Assembly: GCF_001652265.1 (NCBI RefSeq)
Contig: NZ_LWBS01000428.1
Span: forward strand, 1 to 64,000
DNA length: 64,000 bases
From: Rhizobium leguminosarum
GTDB lineage: Bacteria; Pseudomonadota; Alphaproteobacteria; Rhizobiales; Rhizobiaceae
Direction: 5' to 3'
Part shown: piece by piece, positions 35,452 to 45,478 of the stretch
How the letters are laid out: each line of letters starts with the position of its first letter
Numbering within the stretch: the stretch's first letter is position 1
Made by a program: the position numbers and the translations under genes
The notes under the pieces: generated by a model
What the model saw: the letters and a program-made list of their open reading frames with translations, nothing else
The model's database searches: none
What the model was told of the DNA's origin: nothing

Positions 35452-38373
35452 ATGAGCGAACTGAAGACGATCTCCATCCGCGGCGCGCGCGAGCATAATC
35501 TCAAGAGCATCGATCTCGATCTGCCGCGTAACAAGCTGATCGTCATGACCGGGCTTTCGGGTTCCGGCAAATCCTCGCTCGCCTTCGACACGATCTATGC
35601 CGAAGGCCAGAGGCGCTATGTCGAGAGCCTGTCGGCCTATGCCCGGCAGTTCCTCGAGATGATGCAGAAGCCCGATGTCGACCAGATCGACGGGCTGTCG
35701 CCGGCGATCTCGATCGAGCAGAAGACCACCTCGCGCAACCCGCGCTCGACGGTCGGCACCGTCACCGAGATCTACGACTATATGCGCCTGCTCTTTGCCC
35801 GCGTCGGCGTTCCCTATTCGCCTGCCACCGGCCTGCCGATCGAGAGCCAGACCGTCAGCCAGATGGTCGACCGCATCCTCGATTTCGGCGAGGGTACCCG
35901 TCTTTATATTCTTGCGCCGCTCGTTCGCGGGCGCAAGGGCGAATACAAGAAGGAACTGGCGGAGCTGATGAAGAAAGGCTTCCAGCGCGTCAAGGTCGAC
36001 GGCCAGTTTTACGAGATCGCCGAGGCGCCGGTGCTCGACAAGAAGTACAAGCACGACATCGACGTGGTGGTCGACCGCATCGTCGTGCGCTCGGATGTCT
36101 CGGCACGCCTGGCGGACAGTCTGGAGACCTGCCTGAAGCTCGCGGACGGGCTGGCGGTTGCCGAATTTGCCGACAAGCCGCTACCGCCGGAAGAGACGTC
36201 GGCCGGCGGTTCGGCCAACAAGTCGCTGAACGAGACGCATGAACGCGTGCTGTTTTCGGAGAAATTCGCTTGCCCGGTCTCCGGCTTCACCATTCCCGAG
36301 ATCGAACCTCGGCTGTTTTCGTTCAACAACCCGTTCGGCGCCTGCCCGACCTGCGACGGCCTCGGCGCCCAGCAGAAGATCGATGCGGATCTGATCGTGC
36401 CCGAGCCCGAGCGAACGTTGCGCGACGGGGCGATCGCGCCCTGGGCCAAGTCGACATCGCCCTATTACAACCAGACGCTGGAAGCGCTCGGCAAACATTA
36501 CGGCTTCAAGCTCGGCACCCGCTGGAACGATCTCTCCGACGAGGCCAAGGACGTCATCCTCAACGGCACCAACGACAAGATCGAATTCCATTATGCCGAT
36601 GGCGCCCGCTCCTATACGACGCAGAAGAATTTCGAAGGTATCATCACCAACCTCGAGCGCCGCTGGAAGGAGACCGATTCCGCCTGGGCGCGCGAGGATA
36701 TCGAGCGCTTCATGTCGGCTGCCCCCTGCCCTTCCTGCAACGGCTTCCGCCTGAAGCCGGAGGCCTTGGCGGTGAAGATCGACACGCTGCATATCGGCGA
36801 AGTGACTGGTATGTCGATCCGTGTCGCCCGCGACTGGTTCGAGACACTGCCGGCAAGCTTCAACGCCAAGCAGAACGAGATCGCCGTGCGCATCCTCAAG
36901 GAAATCCGCGACCGGCTGCGATTCCTCAATGATGTCGGCCTGGAATATCTCAGCCTGTCGCGCAATTCCGGCACGCTGTCGGGCGGCGAAAGCCAGCGCA
37001 TCCGGCTTGCCTCGCAGATCGGCTCCGGGCTGACGGGCGTGCTCTATGTGCTCGACGAGCCGTCGATCGGCCTGCATCAGCGTGACAATGCCCGGCTGCT
37101 CGACACGCTGAAGCACCTGCGCGACATCGGGAACACCGTCATTGTCGTCGAACATGACGAGGATGCGATCATGACGGCCGACGACGTGGTCGATATCGGC
37201 CCGGCGGCCGGCATTCACGGCGGTCAGGTCATTGCCCATGGTACGCCGCAGGACATCATGGACAATCCGAACTCGCTGACCGGCAAATATCTCTCCGGCG
37301 AACTCGGCGTTCCCGTTCCCGACGAGCGCCGTAAGCCGAAGAAAGGCCGCGAGATCAAGGTGGTCGGCGCACGCGGCAACAATCTCAAGAATGTCACGGC
37401 GTCGATCCCGCTCGGGGTGTTCACGGCGGTGACCGGCGTTTCCGGCGGCGGCAAATCCACCTTCCTCGTCGAGACGCTCTATAAATCGGCGGCAAGGCGC
37501 GTCATGGGCGCGCGTGAAAACCCAGCCGATCACGACCGCATCGACGGCTTCGAGCATATCGACAAGGTGATCGATATCGACCAATCGCCGATCGGCCGCA
37601 CCCCGCGCTCGAACCCGGCGACCTATACCGGCGCCTTCACGCCGATCCGAGATTGGTTCGCGGGTCTGCCGGAGGCGAAGGCCCGCGGCTACCAGCCGGG
37701 CCGCTTCTCCTTCAACGTCAAGGGCGGACGCTGTGAGGCCTGCCAGGGAGACGGCGTCATCAAGATCGAGATGCACTTCCTGCCCGATGTCTACGTCACT
37801 TGCGACGTCTGCCACGGCAAGCGCTATAACAGAGAGACGCTCGACGTCACCTTCAAACAGAGGTCGATCGCCGACGTGCTCGACATGACGGTGGAGGAAG
37901 GCGTCGATTTCTTTGCGGCGGTGCCTGCCGTGCGCGACAAGCTGCAATCGCTGAAGGATGTCGGCCTCGGTTATATCAAGGTCGGCCAGCAGGCGAATAC
38001 GCTTTCGGGCGGCGAGGCGCAGCGCGTCAAGCTTGCCAAGGAACTGTCGAAACGCTCGACGGGACGCACGCTCTACATTCTCGACGAACCGACAACCGGC
38101 CTGCATTTCCACGACGTCGCGAAGCTGCTCGAAATGCTGCACGAACTGGTCAACCAGGGCAATTCGGTGGTGGTGATCGAACACAATCTCGAAGTCATCA
38201 AGACGGCCGACTGGGTGCTCGATTTCGGTCCCGAAGGCGGCGACGGCGGCGGCGAGATCGTCGCGACCGGCACGCCGGAAGCAATCGTCAAGGAAAAGCG
38301 GTCCTATACCGGACAGTTCCTGAAGGAATTGCTGGAACGGCGCCCGGTGAAGAAGGCGGTTGCGGCGGAATGA
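35452..38373 (+). CDS. uvrA: Excinuclease ABC subunit A
   Basis: A protein of 973 residues, the damage-recognition ATPase of nucleotide excision repair. It has two ABC modules: Walker [15 protein letters not shown] and [14 protein letters not shown]; signatures [12 protein letters not shown] and [12 protein letters not shown]; and zinc-finger cysteines [23 protein letters not shown] and [10 protein letters not shown]. It is preceded by an SOS box. Its stop overlaps the ATG of a broken GNAT gene (ATGA). Confidence 0.98.
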   Translation: MSELKTISIRGAREHNLKSIDLDLPRNKLIVMTGLSGSGKSSLAFDTIYAEGQRRYVESLSAYARQFLEMMQKPDVDQIDGLSPAISIEQKTTSRNPRSTVGTVTEIYDYMRLLFARVGVPYSPATGLPIESQTVSQMVDRILDFGEGTRLYILAPLVRGRKGEYKKELAELMKKGFQRVKVDGQFYEIAEAPVLDKKYKHDIDVVVDRIVVRSDVSARLADSLETCLKLADGLAVAEFADKPLPPEETSAGGSANKSLNETHERVLFSEKFACPVSGFTIPEIEPRLFSFNNPFGACPTCDGLGAQQKIDADLIVPEPERTLRDGAIAPWAKSTSPYYNQTLEALGKHYGFKLGTRWNDLSDEAKDVILNGTNDKIEFHYADGARSYTTQKNFEGIITNLERRWKETDSAWAREDIERFMSAAPCPSCNGFRLKPEALAVKIDTLHIGEVTGMSIRVARDWFETLPASFNAKQNEIAVRILKEIRDRLRFLNDVGLEYLSLSRNSGTLSGGESQRIRLASQIGSGLTGVLYVLDEPSIGLHQRDNARLLDTLKHLRDIGNTVIVVEHDEDAIMTADDVVDIGPAAGIHGGQVIAHGTPQDIMDNPNSLTGKYLSGELGVPVPDERRKPKKGREIKVVGARGNNLKNVTASIPLGVFTAVTGVSGGGKSTFLVETLYKSAARRVMGARENPADHDRIDGFEHIDKVIDIDQSPIGRTPRSNPATYTGAFTPIRDWFAGLPEAKARGYQPGRFSFNVKGGRCEACQGDGVIKIEMHFLPDVYVTCDVCHGKRYNRETLDVTFKQRSIADVLDMTVEEGVDFFAAVPAVRDKLQSLKDVGLGYIKVGQQANTLSGGEAQRVKLAKELSKRSTGRTLYILDEPTTGLHFHDVAKLLEMLHELVNQGNSVVVIEHNLEVIKTADWVLDFGPEGGDGGGEIVATGTPEAIVKEKRSYTGQFLKELLERRPVKKAVAAE

Positions 38374-38806
38374 CGATGAGGCCAGCGTCGCCCGACGATC
38401 TGGAAACGATCGTGACGCTGACAACAGTCGCCTATCGGCCCTATACCGAGCTGTTCGGCGCTCCGCGGATCCCGGTGACGGAGGATTACGCGCCGCGGAT
38501 CGAACGCGGCGAGGTCCGGCTGCGCGAGATCGGCGGGCAAACGGCCGGCCTGGTGGTCGTCGAGCAGCATTCCGATCACCTCATGCTGTTCAGCATCGCG
38601 GTCTCGCCGGCCTTTCAGGGTGCCGGACTCGGGCTGGCAATGCTGCATTGGCTGGAGGCAAGGCACGGGAATTGGCCGTGCCGGAGATCCGGCTCTACAC
38701 GAATGCACGGATGGAGCGGAACATTGCGCTCTATAGCGCCTTCGGGTTTCGGGAAATGGGTCGCCGGCCGAACCCTTTCGGCCAGGATGGACACTCGTCG
38801 ACATGA
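38370..38806 (+). pseudogene. GNAT acetyltransferase with a -1 frameshift
   Basis: The first frame, from ATG 38370, gives a GNAT N-terminus and acetyl-CoA loop (DHLMLFSIAVSPAFQGAGLG, then MLHWLEA) and then loses similarity near 38660. A second frame supplies the expected continuation, ELAVPEIRLYTNARMERNIA then LYSAFGFREMG, to a stop at 38806. One missing base near 38655-38665 (GGAGGCAAGG) explains the break; with it restored the protein would be about 145 residues. It is coupled to uvrA by ATGA. It may be a true pseudogene or a sequence error. Confidence 0.75.
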
Positions 38807-38853
38807 CGAAAGAGATCAATGCGGCCTGAGCGGCCGCGAATGGGGAGGACGAC

Positions 38854-39660
38854 ATGACGAAATCCGGCACTATCCGCACCGGCGTCGGCGGCTGGACCTT
38901 CGAGCCCTGGCGCGGGCATTTCTTTCCTGAGAGCCTGAAACAGAAGGACGAGCTGAATTATGCCAGCCGCCAGTTGAAGGTTATCGAGGTGAACGGCACC
39001 TATTACAGCACGCAGAAGCCCGCGGTCTTTGCCAAATGGGCGGCTGACGTGCCTGACGGTTTCATCTTTTCGCTGAAGGCGACGCGTTTCGTCACCAATC
39101 GGCGGGTGCTTGCCGAAGCCGGTGAATCGATGGAGCGGTTCCTGTCGTCGGGCATCAGCGAACTCGGCGATCATCTCGGGCCGCTGCTCTGGCAGTTCGC
39201 GCCGACGAAAAGGTTCGATCCGCAAGATTTCGAGGCCTTCCTGAAGCTGCTGCCGGCAAAACAGGACGAGCTGACGCTCCGCCACGTGGTCGAGGTGCGG
39301 CACGATTCCTTCAAGGTGCCGGAGTTCGTGGCGCTGCTGGCGAAATACGGCGTGGCGCCTGTTTGCGCCGAACATTTCGAATATCCGATGATCGCCGACG
39401 TCACGGCCGATTTCGTCTATGCGCGATTGCAGAAGGGATCAGACGATATCCCGACCTGCTATCCGGAAAAGGACCTGAAGGCCTGGGCAGACCGGCTGGA
39501 GACCTGGGCCGAGGGCAAGGTTCCTGATGACCTGCCGCTGATCGATGGAGATCGCAAGGTGAAGGTCGAGCCGCGCGACGTCTTTGCCTTCATGATCCAT
39601 GAGGGCAAGGTCAATGCGCCGCATGGGGCAATCGCCCTGCAGCAGGCGCTGGCGAAATAG
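38854..39660 (+). CDS. DUF72 (YecE-like) protein
   Basis: A protein of 268 residues with the DUF72 TIM-barrel pattern: GVGGWTFEPWRGHFFPES, EVNGTYYSTQKPAVFAKWA, FIFSLKATRFVTNRR, GPLLWQFAPTKRF and VEVRHDSF. The family has no firmly established biochemical role. It follows the broken GNAT gene by 47 bases on the same strand. GGAGG lies about 7 bases before the ATG. Nothing odd is seen. Confidence 0.88.
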   Translation: MTKSGTIRTGVGGWTFEPWRGHFFPESLKQKDELNYASRQLKVIEVNGTYYSTQKPAVFAKWAADVPDGFIFSLKATRFVTNRRVLAEAGESMERFLSSGISELGDHLGPLLWQFAPTKRFDPQDFEAFLKLLPAKQDELTLRHVVEVRHDSFKVPEFVALLAKYGVAPVCAEHFEYPMIADVTADFVYARLQKGSDDIPTCYPEKDLKAWADRLETWAEGKVPDDLPLIDGDRKVKVEPRDVFAFMIHEGKVNAPHGAIALQQALAK

Positions 39661-39702
39661 GCGAGGCTGGTATGACGCTTTGCTCGTCGATGGACTCTGG
39701 CT

Positions 39703-40722
39703 TCATTTCTTCCCGTTCGCCAGCGCCTCTTTCCGGCGGCGCGGCAGGAGCGATTTGAGGTACCGCCATATCGGCGAGACGGCGTAGCCTGTGAGCGGAA
39801 TTGCGATCAAGCCGGCGACGATACCGACGATGCCCGCGCCTGCGGCCTCGACGATCCAGCGCAGCACCGATGCCAGAACGGGAACTGCATGCGCAGTCGC
39901 CTCGCCGGCATCATGGATCAGATGCGCAAGACCGCTGATGCCATAGGCTTCGAGGCCATGAACGATGATGCCGCCGCCGACCCAGATCATGGCAGCCGTT
40001 CCGACGATGCCGAGCACTTTCAGAAAGTAAGGCATGCCTGTGACAAGCCCCTTCCCGATCGAACGCAAGACGGCGCCCATCGGAGATGCCGTCCGCACAC
40101 GCGCCAGCATCAGACCCAGATCATCGGCCTTCACGATAAGCGCCACACCGCCATAGACCATGATCGTGATGCCCAGTCCAACGACGGCAAGGATGAGGGC
40201 CTGCGTGAACATGCTGCCTGACGGCACCGCGGCGAGCGTAATCGCCATGATTTCGGCCGACAGGATGAAATCCGTCTTGATTGCGCCGGCAACCTTCTCG
40301 TCTTCTAGTGATTTGGCATCGATGCTTGTCGTCTCGAGTGCCGATTCATGGGCATGAGCTGCATGCGGCATCACCAGTTCATAGACTTTTTCCACACCCT
40401 CGTAGCAGAGATAAAGCCCGCCGATCATCAGCAGCGGCGTGATCGCCTGCGGTGCGACAAGGCTCAGGATCAGTGCTGCCGGAAGCAGGATCAGAAGCTT
40501 GTTCTTCAGCGAGCCGAGCGTGATCTTGCCGATGATCGGCAATTCGCGTGCTGCCGAAAATCCGGTGACGTAGCGGGGTGTGACTGCCGCATCATCGATG
40601 ACGACGCCAGCCGCTTTCGCGCCTGCCTTGGCAGCCTGGCCGGCAATATCGTCGAGCGACGCCGCAGCCACCTTGGCCAATGCCGCGATATCATCAAGAA
40701 GGGCGATCAGGCCAATACTCAT
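39703..40722 (-). CDS. DUF808 (YedI-like) inner-membrane protein
   Basis: A protein of 339 residues with several membrane helices, and the DUF808 start GLIALLDDIAALAKVAAASL followed by VIDDAAVTPRYVTGFSAARE. The function is unknown in the family. The nearest promoter signal is a perfect EcfG-type site on the same strand at 40870-40894, giving a leader of about 140 bases, so membership of the general stress regulon is likely (inference). Confidence 0.88.
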   Translation of the reverse strand: MSIGLIALLDDIAALAKVAAASLDDIAGQAAKAGAKAAGVVIDDAAVTPRYVTGFSAARELPIIGKITLGSLKNKLLILLPAALILSLVAPQAITPLLMIGGLYLCYEGVEKVYELVMPHAAHAHESALETTSIDAKSLEDEKVAGAIKTDFILSAEIMAITLAAVPSGSMFTQALILAVVGLGITIMVYGGVALIVKADDLGLMLARVRTASPMGAVLRSIGKGLVTGMPYFLKVLGIVGTAAMIWVGGGIIVHGLEAYGISGLAHLIHDAGEATAHAVPVLASVLRWIVEAAGAGIVGIVAGLIAIPLTGYAVSPIWRYLKSLLPRRRKEALANGKK

Positions 40723-40869
40723 TCGAGCCTCCGTCGAAAGACAGACTTACGCAGTAAAAAACGGAAAGCCCGTCAACGAGACGCGGAATCCTCCGCCGGG
40801 AAGATGCCACGCAAGGATCGCAACGACAATGGCCGTTGTTCAGCCGGCATCGGGCTCACCCCCTCGTCC

Positions 40870-40894
40870 AACGGAGGACGGACCTGCCCGTTCC
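40870..40894 (-). promoter_or_regulatory. EcfG/RpoE2-type promoter (perfect consensus)
   Basis: On the - strand it reads GGAAC-N16-CGTT (on the + strand AACG at 40870-40873 and GTTCC at 40890-40894). It points at the DUF808 gene. A 25-codon frame in the leader (40848 downward) has no further support. Confidence 0.7.
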
Positions 40895-41088
40895 CGTTTC
40901 TGCGAAACCCGCGACAGATCACTCTGGCCTAAACAACCTAGCCTGCGCCACGGCCGCACATATCGGGTGACGATGCGGATTGCTTCTGCGTTCGACGTGC
41001 AGAAGGCCAGCAGCGGGCCGCCAGATGGCCGGATCGGCGGCTTCCGCGCTCCTCAATCCTGGCCCATGCCGATGCGAGGATTGAAAGA
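40895..41088. other. Intergenic stretch without recognised gene
   Basis: This is the remaining spacer between the DUF808 promoter and the hairpin repeat after the nnr gene. Short frames exist on both strands, but none has a ribosome site or a plausible product. Confidence 0.4.
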
Positions 41089-41091
41089 GTT

Positions 41092-41133
41092 AGAGCGTCC
41101 TTTGTGCGTCCGAAAGGACGCATGGCGCTTTAA
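41092..41133. repeat. Short hairpin repeat (AGCG/CGCT outer, TGCGTCC inner)
   Basis: TGCGTCC (41105-41111) with GGACGCA (41116-41122) around GAAA, flanked by AGAGCGTCC on the left and GGCGCTTTAA on the right. It is related to the hairpins at 44839-44881 and 59840-59881. It lies at the stop of the nnr gene and may also terminate it. Confidence 0.6.
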
Positions 41134-42602
41134 GGCGGCAATACTTCGGCTGCAAGCTCCTCAGCCATCAACCCCTTGCCGGCGCGTTGACCTGCCTCGC
41201 CATGCAGCCAGACGCCGGCAGCCGCGGCCTCGAAGGCCGGCAGGCCCTGGGCGAGCAATCCGCCGATGATGCCGGCAAGCACGTCGCCGGAACCGGCGGT
41301 GGCAAGCCAGACGGGAGCGTTGGTATTGATGAGCGCACGGCCGTATGGCGCGGCGATGACGGTATCGGCGCCTTTATAAACGATCGCGGCATTGGCGCGG
41401 CGGGCGGCGGCCAAGGCCTTGTCCACTTTGCCGAGCGCGTCGTCGCCGCCGATATCGGGAAAGAGCCGCGCGAATTCGCCTTCATGCGGCGTCAGCACCA
41501 GGCGCGGCTCACCCTCGAAAAGATCAAACAGCTGTTGCGGATCGTCCTTGAACGAAGAGATGCCGTCGGCATCAAGCACCAGATGGCGATCGGCAAGGGC
41601 CGAGACGAAGCCGCGCGCCCTGGCGCCGATGCCGAAACCGGGGCCGAGGACGAAGGTCTGCAGCCGCTTATCGGAGAGCCAGTCGCCTAGGTCGGCCTCG
41701 TCGTCGATGGCATGCAGCATGACGGCGGTGAGATGCGCAGCATTGGCGGCCATCGCCGCGCGGGGGGCTGCGATCGTCACCAGGCCGGCGCCGGCCTTCA
41801 GGCCCGAGATCGCCGACATGCGCGCGGCACCCGTCTTGTCGGCCTCGCCTGAGAAGACGACCAGATGACCGCGCTTGTATTTGTGGGTTTCCAACTGCTC
41901 GGCCGGCAACACGCGCTTCCAGGCATCCGGCGTGTTCTCGGCGATGATACCCCCCGCCTCAGCCCTGACGATACGAGCGGGGATACCGATGTCGAAGACC
42001 TCCAATTCACCGCAAAGCTGCCTGCCCGGCATCAGCAGATGGCCGGGCTTGCGGGTCATGAAGGTGATGGTGTTGCAGGCCCGGAAGGCTGCACCCAGCA
42101 CCTTGCCGGTGCGGCCATCGAGGCCGGAGGGCAGATCGATGGCGAGCACGGGAATATCGGCGTGGGTGACGCGGCCGATCAGCGCGCGCACATCGGCCGA
42201 CACCGCGCGACCAAGCCCCGCCCCGAACAGGCCATCGATGACGACGTCGCCGGTTTCGGGCCGATAGAGGTCGAGTTCCTGTCCCTCCAATGCGCAGCCG
42301 ATGCGGGCGCGGGCGGCATCGCCCTTCAGCCTCACCGGATCGCCGAGGTGGAAGAGCGCCACCCTCGCCCCGCTCTGCTGCAGATGACGTGCTGCGACAT
42401 AGGCGTCGCCGCCATTGTTGCCGGGTCCGCAAAGCGCAACGAAGCGCAGCGCTCCGGGATGAAGGCGCAGAGCCGCGGCCGCAACCGCGGCGCCTGCCCT
42501 TTCCATCAGGGCGAAGGAATCGATGCCGGATGCGGCAGCGGCCGTATCGACGGCGGCCATTTCGGCCGGCGTGAGAAGAAGGTCGGACAGGTGTTTGATC
42601 AT
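41130..42602 (-). CDS. nnr: Bifunctional NAD(P)H-hydrate epimerase/dehydratase
   Basis: A 490-residue fusion. The N-terminal YjeF_N epimerase (residues 1-215) has LCGPGNNGGDAYVAARHL and DGLFGAGLGR. The C-terminal ADP-dependent dehydratase (about 225-490) has KRGHLVVFSGEADKTGAARM, LTPHEGEFARLFPD and the ribokinase-like GSGDVLAGIIGGLLAQG. It repairs hydrated NAD(P)H. The ATG at 42602 is chosen over a TTG at 42614. In rhizobia it commonly precedes glnB, but here it is divergent from it with 343 bases between. Confidence 0.95.
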   Translation of the reverse strand: MIKHLSDLLLTPAEMAAVDTAAAASGIDSFALMERAGAAVAAAALRLHPGALRFVALCGPGNNGGDAYVAARHLQQSGARVALFHLGDPVRLKGDAARARIGCALEGQELDLYRPETGDVVIDGLFGAGLGRAVSADVRALIGRVTHADIPVLAIDLPSGLDGRTGKVLGAAFRACNTITFMTRKPGHLLMPGRQLCGELEVFDIGIPARIVRAEAGGIIAENTPDAWKRVLPAEQLETHKYKRGHLVVFSGEADKTGAARMSAISGLKAGAGLVTIAAPRAAMAANAAHLTAVMLHAIDDEADLGDWLSDKRLQTFVLGPGFGIGARARGFVSALADRHLVLDADGISSFKDDPQQLFDLFEGEPRLVLTPHEGEFARLFPDIGGDDALGKVDKALAAARRANAAIVYKGADTVIAAPYGRALINTNAPVWLATAGSGDVLAGIIGGLLAQGLPAFEAAAAGVWLHGEAGQRAGKGLMAEELAAEVLPP

Positions 42603-42707
42603 CACCCTATTCAATCAAAAAACGCCCAAAAAACAACCGCCTGGAATACCAAAGAGAAGAACGACATTTAAGCATTTGCCTATCTTTTCATCATCTCGAG
42701 ACGTGTA

Positions 42708-42721
42708 TTCGCAGTTGCGAA
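42708..42721. promoter_or_regulatory. Palindrome in the nnr-glnB intergenic region
   Basis: TTCGCA-GT-TGCGAA is a perfect 14-bp inverted repeat about 150 bases upstream of the sigma-54 promoter, where enhancer sites would lie. It does not fit the usual NtrC consensus, so its regulator is unknown. Confidence 0.35.
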
Positions 42722-42855
42722 AATACCTGACTTTTTCCGTTTCGGATGTGATTTTGATCGGAGACAATGTTTTTCCACCTGTTCCGCTACAAAAACCACA
42801 CAGAATTCCCCGCAAACGCGCCGGTTTTGACAGAATCGACGTCTTTTTTCCATAA

Positions 42856-43284
<429 letters not shown>

Positions 43285-43362
43285 CCACTTTGCCAATCAC
43301 GCAAAGTCCGTTACCGTCATCGCCGACCCACACCGTCATCGCAAATCGGAGGAAACTACTTA

Positions 43363-44772
43363 ATGGCGACCGCGAGCGAAATTCTGAAGCAGATCAAGGA
43401 GAACGACGTAAAGTTCGTCGATCTGCGTTTCACGGACCCGAAGGGCAAGCTGCAGCATGTGACGATGGACGTCGTCTGCGTCGATGAGGACATGTTCGCT
43501 GACGGCGTGATGTTCGACGGCTCCTCGATCGGCGGCTGGAAGGCCATCAATGAGTCCGACATGGTGCTGATGCCCGACACCGAAACGGTGCATATGGACC
43601 CGTTCTTCGCCCAGTCGACCATGGTCATCGTCTGCGATATCCTCGATCCGGTCTCCGGCGAGGCCTATAACCGCGATCCGCGCGGCACCGCCAAGAAGGC
43701 CGAGGCCTACCTCAAGGCATCCGGCATCGGCGATACGGTTTTCGTCGGCCCGGAAGCCGAATTCTTCGTCTTCGACGACGTCAAGTACAAGGCCGATCCT
43801 TATAACACCGGCTTCAAGCTCGATTCGACCGAACTGCCGTCGAACGACGACACCGATTATGAAACCGGCAACCTCGGCCATCGTCCCCGCGTCAAGGGCG
43901 GCTATTTCCCGGTTCCCCCGGTCGACAGCGCTCAGGACATGCGTTCGGAAATGCTGACGGTGCTCTCCGAGATGGGCGTCGTGGTCGAAAAGCATCACCA
44001 TGAAGTCGCCGCCGCTCAGCACGAACTCGGCATCAAGTTCGATACGCTGGTGCGCAACGCCGACAAGATGCAGATCTACAAATATGTCGTGCACCAGGTG
44101 GCCAATGCCTACGGCAAGACGGCAACCTTCATGCCGAAGCCCATCTTCGGCGACAACGGCTCCGGCATGCACGTGCACCAGTCGATCTGGAAGGGCGGCA
44201 AGCCGACCTTTGCCGGCGACGAATATGCCGGCCTTTCCGAGAGCTGCCTGTTCTATATCGGCGGCATCATCAAGCACGCCAAGGCGATCAATGCCTTCAC
44301 CAATCCGTCGACGAACTCCTACAAGCGTCTCGTCCCGGGTTATGAAGCGCCTGTGCTGCTTGCCTATTCGGCCCGTAACCGCTCGGCCTCTTGCCGCATT
44401 CCGTTCGGCTCCAACCCGAAGGCCAAGCGAGTCGAAGTCCGTTTCCCGGATCCGACCGCCAACCCCTATCTTGCCTTCGCCGCCATGCTGATGGCCGGCC
44501 TCGACGGCATCAAGAACAAGATCCATCCCGGCAAGGCCATGGACAAGGATCTCTACGATCTGCCGCCGAAGGAATTGAAGAAGATCCCGACCGTCTGCGG
44601 CAGCCTGCGCGAAGCACTCGAAAGCCTCGACAAGGACCGCAAGTTCCTGACGGCCGGCGGCGTCTTCGACGACGATCAGATCGATGCCTTCATCGAGCTG
44701 AAGATGGCTGAGGTGATGCGTTTCGAAATGACGCCGCATCCGGTCGAATACGACATGTACTATTCGGCCTAA
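43363..44772 (+). CDS. glnA: Glutamine synthetase type I
   Basis: A protein of 469 residues, full GSI length. It makes glutamine from glutamate, ammonia and ATP. Motifs include DGSSIGGW, the ATP-binding part [16 protein letters not shown], the active-site loop [18 protein letters not shown] and the adenylylation Tyr at 398 in [10 protein letters not shown], so it is regulated by GlnE. AGGA 12 bases before the ATG (GGAGGAAACTACTTA) supports the start. It is co-transcribed with glnB. Confidence 0.98.
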   Translation: MATASEILKQIKENDVKFVDLRFTDPKGKLQHVTMDVVCVDEDMFADGVMFDGSSIGGWKAINESDMVLMPDTETVHMDPFFAQSTMVIVCDILDPVSGEAYNRDPRGTAKKAEAYLKASGIGDTVFVGPEAEFFVFDDVKYKADPYNTGFKLDSTELPSNDDTDYETGNLGHRPRVKGGYFPVPPVDSAQDMRSEMLTVLSEMGVVVEKHHHEVAAAQHELGIKFDTLVRNADKMQIYKYVVHQVANAYGKTATFMPKPIFGDNGSGMHVHQSIWKGGKPTFAGDEYAGLSESCLFYIGGIIKHAKAINAFTNPSTNSYKRLVPGYEAPVLLAYSARNRSASCRIPFGSNPKAKRVEVRFPDPTANPYLAFAAMLMAGLDGIKNKIHPGKAMDKDLYDLPPKELKKIPTVCGSLREALESLDKDRKFLTAGGVFDDDQIDAFIELKMAEVMRFEMTPHPVEYDMYYSA

Positions 44773-44794
44773 TCGGGCCCTGAACACAGAAGGT

Positions 44795-44810
44795 CCCGGC
44801 CCCCGCCGGG
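44795..44810 (+). terminator. Hairpin after glnA
   Basis: CCCGGC (44795-44800) with GCCGGG (44805-44810) and a CCCC loop, followed by GCTTTCG. It is short and lacks a full T-run, so it is only a probable terminator. Confidence 0.5.
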
Positions 44811-44838
44811 GCTTTCGCCTCCCAGGTCATGGACGCCA

Positions 44839-44940
44839 CTACAGCGTCGCGCGTCTTTCAGACGCGCAAAGGACGCTGTAGAACTTGGAGTGCTGCATAA
44901 TTTTGTCCTTAAATCGATTTCGATTTAAGGAATTATGCAG
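44839..44940. repeat. Two-hairpin intergenic repeat, intact copy
   Basis: Hairpin 1: CTACAGCGTC (44839-44848) with GACGCTGTAG (44872-44881), inner GCGCGTCT/AGACGCGC. Hairpin 2: CTGCATAATT (44893-44902) with AATTATGCAG (44931-44940), inner CCTTAAATCG/CGATTTAAGG and loop ATTT. A decayed inverted copy lies at 59780-59881. Confidence 0.85.
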
Positions 44941-44981
44941 AAGGAGGATATGACGTTCATGTGACGAACTCGTGCAAAAAT

Positions 44982-45010
44982 CTTGATTTGCGCGACACCA
45001 ATCACCAAAT
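44982..45010 (+). promoter_or_regulatory. Possible RpoH (heat-shock) promoter of hspQ
   Basis: CTTGAT (44982-44987), 15 bases, CACCAAAT (45003-45010) resembles the sigma-32 consensus CTTGAA/CCCCATNT. Position before a heat-shock gene supports it, but the -10 part is imperfect and would leave a very short leader. Confidence 0.35.
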
Positions 45011-45018
45011 TTGGTGAT
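45001..45018. promoter_or_regulatory. Perfect 18-bp palindrome before hspQ
   Basis: ATCACCAAATTTGGTGAT is fully self-complementary and ends 3 bases before the ribosome site region (GGAAG) of hspQ. It could be an operator or, in RNA, a thermolabile hairpin near the ribosome site. Confidence 0.55.
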
Positions 45019-45034
45019 GAAAGGAAGTCGTACC

Positions 45035-45364
45035 ATGAAAGAAAGAGTAGCAAAGTTCAGTATCGGCGAAGTGGTTCGGCACAAGGTATTTCCGTTTCGC
45101 GGTGTCATCTTCGACGTTGATCCGGAGTTCGCGAATACGGAGGAATGGTGGAATTCCATTCCCGCCGAGGTGCGCCCGAGCAGGGACCAGCCCTTCTATC
45201 ACCTGCTCGCTGAAAACGACGAAAGCGAATATGTCGCTTATGTCTCCGAGCAGAACCTGATGAACGACGAAAGCGGCACGCCGCTTCGCAACCCACAGAT
45301 CTACCAGATTTTCGATCAGGCCCCGTCAGGGCAGTTCAAACCCAAGATGAGCTTCGCCCACTAA
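45035..45364 (+). CDS. hspQ: Heat shock protein HspQ
   Basis: A 109-residue protein of the HspQ/YccV hemimethylated-DNA-binding-like family: AKFSIGEVVRHKVFPFRGVI, FDVDPEF, PFYHLLAEND, YVAYVSEQNL. In enterobacteria HspQ modulates Lon-dependent proteolysis and DnaA stability. The ATG at 45035 (GGAAG 8 bases upstream) is preferred over one at 45011, which lies inside the palindrome. It is followed by a strong terminator. Confidence 0.93.
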   Translation: MKERVAKFSIGEVVRHKVFPFRGVIFDVDPEFANTEEWWNSIPAEVRPSRDQPFYHLLAENDESEYVAYVSEQNLMNDESGTPLRNPQIYQIFDQAPSGQFKPKMSFAH

Positions 45365-45388
45365 CTCGCTCGTGCCGATCGTTGAATC

Positions 45389-45418
45389 AAGGCCTCGCTT
45401 CTCCCGGCGAGGCCTTTT
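45389..45418 (+). terminator. Intrinsic terminator of hspQ
   Basis: AAGGCCTCG (45389-45397) with CGAGGCCTT (45408-45416), followed by TT. It lies 25 bases past the stop. Confidence 0.8.
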
Positions 45419-45432
45419 CTTTGCGCAACAAA

Positions 45433-45455
45433 AAACCCGGCATGAAGCCGGGTTT
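45433..45455 (-). terminator. Intrinsic terminator of the IalB gene
   Basis: AAACCCGGC (45433-45441) with GCCGGGTTT (45447-45455); on the - strand the stem runs into a T-run (TTTTTTG). It lies 23 bases past the ialB-like stop. Confidence 0.85.
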
Positions 45456-45478
45456 CTGTTTCAAAGAAGGTGACAGGA

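Noticed and set aside
36181..38424. A 747-codon frame antisense to uvrA
   Set aside because: No motif or ribosome site; uvrA is complete on the other strand.
40938..41123. A 61-codon frame beginning inside the repeat at 41092-41133
   Set aside because: Its first residues come from the hairpin repeat, and it has no ribosome site. Such frames arise wherever this repeat occurs.
44950..44964. A four-codon leader peptide after AAGGAGG before hspQ
   Set aside because: The ribosome site is strong, but the frame is only four codons and lies upstream of the likely hspQ promoter, so it is probably not on the hspQ transcript.
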